Assembly (NCBI GenBank): GCA_001600175.1 | Contig: BCJC01000005.1 | Location: 600,471-664,470, forward strand | DNA from: Erythrobasidium yunnanense | Taxonomy: Eukaryota; Basidiomycota; Cystobasidiomycetes; Erythrobasidiales; Erythrobasidiaceae | Direction: 5' to 3' | Length of the DNA: 64,000 bases | Shown: one piece after another, positions 56,096 through 64,000 of the stretch | How the letters are laid out: each line of letters opens with the position of its first letter | Position numbering within the stretch: the first letter of the stretch is position 1 | Program-made: the position numbers and the translations under genes | The notes under the pieces: generated by a model | The model's database searches: none | The model's input: only the letters and a program-made list of their open reading frames with translations | What the model was told of the DNA's origin: nothing

Positions 56096-59000
56096 TTATC
56101 GACCTTTTGTCCATCTTCCACCACAGAACACACAATGTTTAGCTAGTGCTAATACAGTCTCTTCTGCTTTTTTGTCTTCTTCCTGTGTAGAGCCCTCTTC
56201 GACTTTTACAACGCTGGGCAGACGCGTCTTGCGTGAGCAGACCATACATGTCCTTGCTGATATCGTAGAGAGCACAGCTAGAGTGATACTACACCTCACT
56301 GTTGTAAAAACACCCCTTCAGCCTGGCACGTTCGAAGTTATAAGGAAAGGCCAACTTACACCACTCATGGCCATTTCGACACGTCGCTCTAGTCAACGAT
56401 GTGAAAGGTACAATCTCTCCACACGCTGCACAAGTATCGATTTGATCCAGCTCGGAAGGCATCATTTCTGCAGGTCGAGGTGGGAGGATATTGCCTTCTG
56501 CGTCAACGAGCGGTATGTCCGACTGCGAGTCTTCTATAGACGCTATGATCTGTTTGTACCGTGTGTATAGAAGGTTGTTGGCTGAATGGAGAGCCCGTCA
56601 GCTTCGGAAATGGCTTGTAGGGTGACGACACTGACTGATATGGTGCAGCTCGAGCAGGCGCAACAAGTTCGAGAAGACTACTGCGTATACGTGCGTTGTA
56701 ATCTTGGTGACGAGAGTGTCGAAGAGGTCCTTGATCTCCGGATGTGCTGAGTTCTTCTACGGAATAATAGAATTAGCGTAACGCGTGCGTGCAAAGCGAG
56801 TAAGGGCTGGTCTTACAGCCCAATATGCAGCTATCAGGCCGCCAAGCCTTATAGCCTGCAATTTCTTGTCCTGCCAGATGAACGCATGTATTGCATGCTT
56901 GTCCTCGGCGGAATGAGCGTTGTTTGCGAAGTCGAACTTGAGGTCTAGGTTTTCCGTCAGGATGTTGTGTATGCCTTGAGCGAGGTCTAGGTTGTTGTGA
57001 AGGTGTCGCATTGACAGGAAGAGAGGAAAGACAGCCAAAGATGAAGATGTCGTACATGCTGTCGAATCCAAAGCAGGTCAGCCAATACTCTCACGACGGG
57101 TCGTGGTTTGCCTACCATCTTTCGGGTCGAGTAATAAATTCTTAACATCCTTCAAGATTTTGTCCCTCAGGCCTTTAACAAACAGCCTTCCCACCGCCAG
57201 CGTCGTCTTATGCATGACCGCCATATTGTACACTTTGACATCTTTCACAATGCGCTCGTATTCCCAAATACACGTACAGCTCGCATCAGTGAAGCTGTAC
57301 AAGCCGGAGATCTGCATCGAAGAAGTGAGGGGCACAGAGGCGCCTTTCTTAGATGTCGATGCGCGTTCCAGCGCAAGGAAGGAACGTCGGATCTCGTTGT
57401 TGAGCGTCAAGCTGGAGGAAGTAGAGGAAGGCGAGGAGGATTTTGCATTGAGTGGAAGAAGCGACGGAGATGTCGAAAAGTCCTTGAGCAAGCGAAACGT
57501 GCCGTCCGTAAGCGTCACGAGGAGAGTATCTTGCTCTTGCAAATGCGAGACTTCGATAGGTTGTGGAATAGATGTATATCCTTTATATTGCTCCATCGGA
57601 ATCTTGATGGTTGCTCTCAGTTTCCCTGCAATCGATGACCCCTCTTCTTTCGGTTCCTTCGGCAGGCTCCATATACTCAATTCTCCTAGTCGTCCAATGA
57701 TCAATTCTCCGGTCGAAAGCAACTTCATGCATGTTACCGTCTTTGGCGAAGGTAGGATATCGCCTACATCCTCAACTTTCAGAGTCGCATCTTGCAGCGT
57801 CGTTATTCTCAGGAGTCGTATGGGCCCAGCTGAGCATGCCACGGCCAGGAGGATTGAATACAGCGGCTGTGACTCCGACGCAGCTGGACCTTCTTGTACG
57901 ATCTCAGGGAGATCGATGTCCATTCCGTCCGCAGGCGCAGCGGGTTCATTTGCAGTCGCCCTCGAGCTTGTACTGGAAGGAACAGTTGTCCATTCTGACC
58001 AGGCCAAGACTAAAGGCCATAGTTTAGCAGCTCGATGAATGCTGAGAAAGCGCATATCGCTACTTCCGTCGTATCTAGCGAGAGCATGAAGCAGGAGAAT
58101 GAGCTTTATCCTAGACAATAAAGTAGCAATGGAGAAACTTACCGCCAGAATGTAATATCGCCAGACCGCGCTCCGACAGCTAGGATACTATCGTCTCTTA
58201 CCGCGTAAGACGGTGCAGGCGGGGACCACGAGATAGCTATGCCACGCATCCAACGCTCAGCTCAGCCTCTCTCCTCTCTCTCACATAACACGGAAACATT
58301 CTCACAAGTGGCCTGAGCCTGCATTACAAGGCCTTCTTTGTCCCTTCTCTGTTGGAGCGTGATGTTTTCTCCTCTCGCTTCTGCAAGCTCAGGATTCGCA
58401 TCTAGTAATTCATTTAGGTAGACATATGTGAGTGAGAAGGATTGGCTCCATGTTGAGCGTAGAGGATCGTTCGAAGGCACAAAAATAGAGACTTGGCGGT
58501 TCAAGTCTAGTGTCGCTAGGATGCAGCTGCAGTGTAGACGATAGCTTTAATGAGACCTTGAAAACTATGATGGCAGTAATGATCTACTCACCCGCCTAAG
58601 TCGCTTAGACCTGAAGGGCTCCATGAAACCATCCTCCATCCGTTCTCCAAGCCTCCAGAGACCGCGAGGCGCGGATCTACATCATCCGCATCAGCACAAC
58701 GAAGGATAATAAGTCAGTACAGAGGTCAATTTTCACAGTCTCTCAGCGCAGTTGTGACATGAAGTACCTACCATTCGTCCAGTCTGACCATTCCACCTCT
58801 GCTTTCGCGATACTTATTATGTTCTTGTACATATTCAACCCTGCACATTCCTGTACTTCTTCTTCTTCCTCATCATTTTCTTCCTCTTCCTCCATGTTCT
58901 GATTATCGTGCTCGTTGTTATCCTCGTACTCGAACGCTTCTGCGCATTTCTCAGCGATCCATTGATCTTGTGTCTTGTTTGCCGGTAGGCCAGAAAGGGT

Positions 59001-59241
59001 CGATCTATCTACTTTGAGCGCGAGTCCAAGCGCAGGTGTCTAGTCGCATACACAGAGGTAGGACAGAACAAGCGCGTCAAAACATGGTAAATAATGGAAG
59101 GGCGGGAGAAGCAGAGCGCACCAGGATGTGCAAGTAGGAATGTGTTTGAATCAATATCTGGCCATCGCTGGATATCGAGACGCAGTTTGGAAAGACCGTC
59201 CTGCACGTAGAGTCGAGCGTCGCGGCTGCTTCGAGGAGCAT
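56096..59241 (-). CDS. TFIIIC90-like subunit (WD-type N-terminus, zinc-finger C-terminus)
   Basis: Likely subunit of general factor TFIIIC, which recruits TFIIIB to tRNA and other Pol III genes. The proposed start at 59241 leads into TVFPNCVSISSDGQILIQTH, then ILTPALGLALKVDRSTLSGL, an acidic insert (EEEEENDEEEEE) and MYKNIISIAKAEVEWSDEW, the first strands of the TFIIIC delta-type propeller. Further strands follow in the exons near 58500 (SIFVPSNDPLRSTWSQSFSL) and 58000-57200, with PKTVTCMKLLSTGELIIGRL, YEQVE-type Ser-rich loops and LYSFTDASCTCIWEYERI. The zinc region begins about 56450: CAACGEIVPFTSLTRATCRN, GHEW, then TCMVCSRKTRLP and HCVFCGGRW to the stop at 56096. Family placement rests on the domain order and zinc pattern. 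Confidence 0.7.
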
Positions 59242-59450
59242 GGCAACGAAGAGCAGCAGTAGTGGTATTAATTGATTGATATTCAGGGTCACCGAACAGT
59301 CATCTGGATGTATGAAATGCGAAAAGAAGCTTGAATTGGCAGAAGCGTGACCGGACGATGACTATCAAACATGAAGATATAGAAACAGCGAGAAGGGAGA
59401 AAGAAGCTACATGTATACCATCATTTCAGAGCATGCTATGCTATGCTATC

Positions 59451-60209
59451 TCAGACTGCGCCATATGGAGGCGGCGCTGACTTTGGCATATCCTGAACTC
59501 CGGCAATTGCTCCCTGCTGTTGCTGCTGGACATACTGCTGCTGCTGCTGTTGTTGGTATTGCTGATGCTGATACTGCTGTCTCTCGAGATCTGCAGCGCT
59601 AGGAGGTTGGCCTATCGGTTCGTAGTTGCCAGAGATGTAGGTGTAGCCTGAGGGACCGTATCGTTCGTCTGCTTGGATCTGCCGCATCACAATTACGGTA
59701 AGTATCTTGAACATTGTGTATGTATATGGATGTGAGTATGTTGCCCACCTTGCGGTAGATGATGTAGAAGGCGTAAATGCTGCGAAAGAAACAGAACAGC
59801 CTCGTCAGCGAGAGAGATGACTTTGTCGCTTTCGAACTTGTCGAATCTGCATACTGTCCAGGAATGTCTGCAGGATCATCGTAATGATACAGTCAGTATT
59901 CTGCCTGCTCCTTGACCACGTCAACTCCGCAGGCCACTCACATCCGAGCAAGCTGAGGAGCACAGACAGCATGAGGGCACAGCTACAGCCGGTGCTATGT
60001 AGCCACAATCATATGATAATCAGCTATACTTCTCTTGTTCCATTTGTTTTACAGCTTCTTCCCAACTCACAGAATGGCCTGACAAGTCATCATCGGATGG
60101 AATCAGCTTTGGCTCGTTCAAGGATGTGAATGTGACTGCTCACCACTGGCGCTGGAGGGAGTAAGATCCCTAGTAGGACGAGCAACACATCGCTGAATTG
60201 GACGGGCAT
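59451..60209 (-). CDS. PMP3/UPF0057-type membrane proteolipid with long Q-rich tail
   Basis: Small hydrophobic membrane protein of the family that includes yeast Pmp3 and Sna2, which affects plasma-membrane potential and cation tolerance. Exons join to give MPVQFSDVLLVLLGILLPPA, PVAILTGCSCALMLSVLLSL and LGYIPGHIYAFYIIYRK. The last strand GYIPGH(I/H)AFY is the family signature; it is restored by an intron whose phase puts Y between T and AC. This 56-residue core has two helices. It continues into a 75-residue extension (QADERYGPSGYTYISGNYEP) followed by a Gln-rich stretch and PPPYGAV. Typical relatives have only a short tail. The tail contains a PPPY motif that could bind a WW domain such as that of Rsp5. 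Confidence 0.85.
59516..59580. repeat. CTG/CAG trinucleotide-rich tract encoding polyglutamine
   Basis: The tract is made mainly of CTG, TTG and TAC-type triplets on the plus strand (CAG, CAA and GTA on the coding strand). On the minus strand it codes for Gln-rich sequence with Tyr and His interspersed in the C-terminal extension of the PMP3-type protein. Pure CTG runs are short, so it is an impure, probably length-variable repeat. Confidence 0.8.
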
Positions 60210-60347
60210 GTCGATGATTGTTGGTAAGTATGAGTGAAAGGGCAAGAGGTAGCATTCGTTAAAGTAGTCAGGACATGCATCATGTCGCTATGTAGTTCTC
60301 ATATAGTGCAATTTGGATCTATTCAATCATCCTAGCAAGTCATCTCG

Positions 60348-61641
60348 CTACTCCGCCGACAGCGGGAGTTCTTGCACCCTACTTCCCTCGGTATCTATCT
60401 CCAGTGTTCTCCACGTACATTCCACACCCGTCTTCTTAAAGATCTCTTTTATCCCATTCCCAATATCCTCAAAGCCGTCCGTTGCAAGCGCCAATATCGT
60501 CGGTCCAGCTCCAGATAGTGCAATACCTACTAACCCAGAATGGGACGTAGGTGAGAATGATGAGAGGATTTCAGGGAGTGCGGGGATGAGAGAGGAACGA
60601 TAGGGCTGGTGAAGACGGTCTTGCATCGCTTGGAAGATCAGCTCGGGATTGGGTGGGGATTTCGATAAGGCGTGCGTAAGGACTGTAATGCGTTGGAGAT
60701 TGAAGACCTGGAGAATCAGGAGTCAGCACTGAATTGAATCAAGGAAATGAGAGCAACCCACCACATCCTTGATGTTGTAGTTCTTAGGCATGACTTCCCT
60801 TGCCTTTGCCGTTGGTACCTCAAAATCCGGTATGGCGACAATCGCTTTCACTTCGTTTGCCCAATCGAACTTCAACCAATTACCTATGCCTAGCGGTGGT
60901 ATGGGTGGGTTCATACCCCATTCCTCCCTCTCTGCTCCCTCCGGGATCTCCGGGAGTACTTCACTTAGTGGAATTTGCGTAGCTTCGAGATCTTTGGGTG
61001 ATAACTCTTTCAAGTAACTACCTACGAATCCACCCAACAGTGCAGCTGCGACGTTATCTGGATGTCTTTCGACCATCAATGCGAAATCTAGCTGCCGGGA
61101 AGCATCGAGTTTCAAGTTTCCGATCTGGTCGGCTAACAACACACCAGCGATGACAGCTGCACCTGAACTGCCCAATCCGCGTCCGAAAGGTATGTCGTTG
61201 TGGCAGTGGATCTGCAGGCCAGATGGGAAATGAGGGATTCCATGACACCGCAAGACGTAGAGAGCGACGCGCGTGATGAGGTTCCGATAGGGTGAGAGAG
61301 GAGCAGAGGAAGCACCTTCGCCTGTGCATGTCAACACGGGTGCAGTTTCTTCTTCTCCTCCTTGGCTAGATGCCCCGGATTGAGTGACGGTCAGAGTGAG
61401 GTACAGCTTGAGAGTGAGACCGAGGACGTCTGGACATCCATCATCAGCTCCCGTTGTCCATCTTCTCTGTAGGTAAGGTGCGCTCGCCGAATCCACAGGC
61501 CAAGTTTGCAGACGAGCAAGGGACGGTGATTCGGAACTGGGCGCGAGTATGAGCAGTGCTTCTGGAGAGAATGTATGTATATATAGAAGATTATACCTTC
61601 CGCCCGCTTGCTGCGTCGCCGTGGATAGCTTGAGCAGCCAT
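60348..61641 (-). CDS. THR1: Homoserine kinase (GHMP family)
   Basis: Phosphorylates homoserine with ATP in threonine synthesis. The start at 61641 is MAAQAIHGDAASGRK, joined by a 60-nt intron (GTATAA to CCCAG, phase 0) to FRITVPCSSANLACGFD. A second intron, apparently GC-AG (61487-61430), joins this to VLGLTLKLYLTLTV. The ATP-binding motif is DIPFGRGLGSSGAAVIAGVL, and VERHPDNVAAALLGGFVGSY is a further family block, followed by DFEVPTAKAREVMPKNY. The last exons give YRSSLIPALPEILSSF, GLVGIALSGAGPTILALATD, and the C-terminus at 60348. All three GHMP motifs are present. The N-terminal motif reads SSANLACGFDVLG where relatives usually have GPGFD. Divergent with DRS1. Confidence 0.9.
61430..61487 (-). 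other. Probable GC-AG intron inside the homoserine kinase gene
   Basis: The conserved ANLACGFDVLG motif is broken after GGATTCG by GCGAGC..., and resumes with ACGTCCTC after a TCCAG acceptor. The 58-nt segment has a CTGAT branch-like element 16 nt before the acceptor and otherwise the size and form of the local introns. The first base pair is GC rather than GT. The nearest GT (in CTGTGG, 10 bases upstream) would delete GFD from the motif. So a GC-AG intron is the simplest reading. Confidence 0.7.
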
Positions 61642-61660
61642 GGCGTGTGGCTTTTTTGGC

Positions 61661-61667
61661 TGAGTCG
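61661..61667. promoter_or_regulatory. Possible Gcn4/Cpc1-like site upstream of homoserine kinase
   Basis: The heptamer TGAGTCG lies 20 bp upstream of the homoserine kinase start and about 170 bp upstream of DRS1. It differs from the bZIP consensus TGASTCA by one base. General amino-acid control by Gcn4/Cpc1 is known for threonine-pathway genes in yeasts. One mismatched copy can occur by chance, so this is only a suggestion. Confidence 0.25.
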
Positions 61668-61839
61668 CGAAGCTGTAGGACACTTGAAGGTGGTTTGCTG
61701 CAATCCTAGTAGATCTAGATGTGGATTGTCCAAGAGTTCAGTTTCAAGAGCTTCTGACTGCTTTACTTCAACAAGTAAGCGAAGAGACAACCCCTAACCT
61801 CACTTCTTCAACTCTCTACTAAGTACTGACTTCCCAGCA

Positions 61840-64000
61840 ATGGCCGACCTCATCCTCACTATAGATTCAGACGACGAGCAGCCATCACTAGTACAGCCGA
61901 TACCACAGAAAGCAGCGAAACAGCCCAAAGAATATGCGAAATCTGCTGGAAAGAAGAGGAAGCGCGATGCAGAAGATCATTCCAAGTTCAATAATGACAA
62001 AGGAGACGACGAAGACGCCATGGACAAGATGTTCATATTCGATGTGAGAAGCGGCGGTGGGATGGTCTCGAGGACTAACAAATTCCTAAAGCCTGGACAA
62101 TGGGTGCGTCGCATCTACATCAATGACAGCATAGTGCACACTCATATGTATACTACAGGACTTGGACAACACCATAGAACGATTCAGGAAGAAGAACGCA
62201 CCTGTACGCTATGTGAAAATACTGACTTCAAGCATGAAAGTACTGATTGTACACTTTGTTCGCTACAGCCACGCGTAACTGTGGACGACATCATTGCAAG
62301 AAGACAGAACAAAAGACAAGATACAGAAGGCAGCTCCGTGGAAAATGAAGAGGATGATCAAGAAGAATTCGCTGGCTTTGGCAGTGATGGGTCAGACAAC
62401 GAAGAAGATGAAGAAGCGTTCTTTGGAGCACAGTCACAAGAAGATGACGAAAATGAAGTGGATGGCGGAGAAGCTGAGCTGAACGAGGACGACGTTAGCC
62501 CAGATCTCGGATCAGACGATGTTGCAAAAGAGGTGGAAGAACAGGAGGCAGACTCCGACAGCGAAAAGGACGAAGAAGAAGCAGACGACGATTTTATTTC
62601 ACCCTTTGCGGTTCTCGCGAATGCAGCTGGCAATACTTCCGACGCTGAGGACGAAGCTTTGAATTTCCAAGACATTGAGCCCAGCACGTCCACTCTCCCT
62701 TCTTCATCCACCTATTTCGGCAAAGCTCCACTTTCACAAGGTCCCCAGATCTCATCCAATGAAGCGCTCTCCGACAAATCCACTCTTCCACCCTTCTCTG
62801 CTCTTCCCGGCGCTTCTCTCTCGCGTCCTATCCTTCTAGGTCTATCAAGTATGAACCTCACTACGCCTACACCCGTGCAAGCGAGGACTATCCCCGTTGC
62901 TTTATTAGGGAAAGATATCGTTGGATCATCCATTACTGGGTCCGGCAAGACCGTAGCGTTCTGGGTGGGCGTTCTCGAGCGCTTGTTATACAGGGACAAG
63001 AAACAATCAGCTATAAGGGTCGTCGTCATTTGTCCTACGCGAGAACTGGCTGTTCAAGTCCATGGTGTAGGAAGTGGGTTAGCGCGCTATACCGATATCC
63101 GATTCTCGCTCTGCGTAGGAGGACTGTCGCTGAAAGCACAAGAAGCGGAACTGCGTACGAGGCCAGATGTGGTGGTGTGTACGCCGGGAAGACTTATCGA
63201 TCATGTTAGAAACACAGCTTCGTTCAACTTGGAGACGCTGGAGATCTTGATCATAGACGAGGCGGATAGGATATTGGAAGAAGGATTCAGAGACGAATTG
63301 TCCGAAATCATCAATTCATGCCCCCATAATCGACAGACTATGCTCTTCTCAGCTACTATCACAGAAGACATCAACACACTTACTCGTCTTTCTTTAAGGA
63401 AACCAGTGAGGATAGCAATAGATGTCAAAGACACGACGTCCAAGAACCTCATTCAGGAATTCATAAAGATCAAAAACGAGAGTATGCGAACGGCGACATT
63501 GGTTAATCTCGTACAGGAGAGATTCACGGATAGTACAATCATCTTTTTCAGAAGTAAGAAGGGGGCACATTGGATCAAGATCCTCTTTGGACTACTGGGG
63601 ATGAAGGCCGATGAATTGCATGGAAACCTGTCGCAGGAACAGAGGTTGACGGCGCTGCAGAGGTTCAAGGATGGACAAGTCAGCTTCTTGCTAGCTACAG
63701 ATCTAGCGTCCGTACGTTCTTCCTTCCTTGTATATCAGCAGAAACACTCACTGATCTATGACCTGACGCTCAGCGCGGTCTCGATATCCGAGGTATCACT
63801 TCAGTCATCAATTACGATGCTCCAAAGTCATTCGAGATCTACCTGCATCGAGTGGGTCGTACTGCGCGTGCTGGCAAAGCCGGACGCTCCATCACCTTGA
63901 TTTCCGAAAACGACAACGACGAGCGAAAGCTCTACAAGCTCGCCACGAAGTCCACTGGCGTCGGCAAAGAAGACACCGTCACCTTATCCTCCGTCGACAA
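61840..64000 (+). CDS. DRS1: DEAD-box RNA helicase DRS1/DDX27 homologue (3' end beyond window)
   Basis: Nucleolar ATP-dependent RNA helicase for 60S subunit maturation. Exons: 61840-62043, 62092-62103, 62159-62203, 62269-63711, and 63774 to the window end. The first three introns are in or restore frame together (48, 55 and 65 nt), giving [37 protein letters not shown], a known DRS1 N-terminal block. An acidic region follows (about 62340-62630). Helicase motifs: [20 protein letters not shown] (Q motif), [14 protein letters not shown] (I), [29 protein letters not shown] (DEAD variant DEAD), LFSATI (III), [22 protein letters not shown] (V) and [10 protein letters not shown] (VI). The C-terminal part is missing only because the window stops. 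Confidence 0.93.

Noticed and set aside
57103-58038. 311-codon plus-strand frame inside the TFIIIC90-like gene
   Set aside because: Antisense shadow of a propeller exon with a recognisable reading on the minus strand; no independent motif.
62203-62270. A CTLC...CTLC zinc-ribbon-like insert in the DRS1 frame
   Set aside because: The segment begins GTACGC, has TGAC/TGAT branch-like elements and ends CTACAG. Together with the 48-nt and 55-nt introns just upstream it is removed in frame, giving the known DRS1 block DLDNTIERF...[10 protein letters not shown]. The Cys pairs are intron sequence.
1-64000. Mobile elements, LTR or virus-like copies, tRNA, rRNA and CRISPR arrays
   Set aside because: No reverse transcriptase, integrase, transposase or capsid motif, no long terminal or inverted repeats, no clear tRNA A/B-box fold, and no spaced direct repeats were seen by eye. 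A covariance-model and repeat search would be needed to exclude them fully.

Overview
This window is a gene-dense, intron-rich eukaryotic segment. Introns are mostly about 45-65 nt, with GT(N)NGT donors, CTRAY branch points and short AG-ending acceptors. Intergenic gaps are often under 200 bp and base composition is near 50% GC by eye. Together with a Zn2Cys6 regulator, APP1, a DUF2015 protein, a PMP3 protein and a glyoxylate-cycle malate synthase, this points to a fungus. The intron density and the mix of families suggest Basidiomycota, possibly Tremellomycetes (an inference, not proven). I saw no rRNA, tRNA, transposon, LTR element, CRISPR array or centromere-like repeat.

Layout. 0-2.8 kb: a cluster of small minus-strand genes, three of which share a last-exon domain, with an unrelated 96-aa gene between them. 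2.9-14.6 kb: a minus-strand run of CCZ1 (vacuolar Rab7 GEF subunit), a WDR59/Mtc5-type SEA/GATOR subunit, a membrane protein and NOC3 (60S ribosome biogenesis). 15-21.4 kb: a small membrane protein, an intronless FAD monooxygenase, an unknown gene and an OPT oligopeptide transporter. 21.5-30.9 kb: a seven-helix receptor-like protein, DOA10/SSM4 (ER ubiquitin ligase) and peroxisomal malate synthase. 32.5-43.8 kb: a Zn2Cys6 factor, APP1, a basic protein with duplicated beta modules, a Maf pyrophosphatase head-to-head with HUS1, and two uncharacterised genes. 44-53 kb: an ELMO/CED-12 homologue, an FAF2/UBXD8 homologue, a peroxisomal Nudix hydrolase, a Cys-rich type I membrane protein and a kinase-like protein. 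53-64 kb: a small dsRBD-like protein, a DUF2015 protein, TRIP4/Rqt4, a TFIIIC90-like subunit, PMP3 with a Q-rich tail, homoserine kinase and the 5' part of DRS1 (cut by the window end).

Most genes are housekeeping. Functional threads are endomembrane and TORC1 control (CCZ1, SEA subunit), ER quality control (DOA10 and FAF2, which act in the same ERAD pathway), peroxisomal metabolism (malate synthase ending ARL and Nudix ending AKL), and nucleolar/translation machinery (NOC3, DRS1, TRIP4, TFIIIC). Several exon models were worked out by hand from splice signals. They explain misleading in-frame introns in TRIP4 and DRS1 and a likely GC-AG intron in the homoserine kinase gene. The best candidates for something undescribed are the tandem family at the left edge and the beta-module proteins at 39.1, 42.4 and 43.2 kb.
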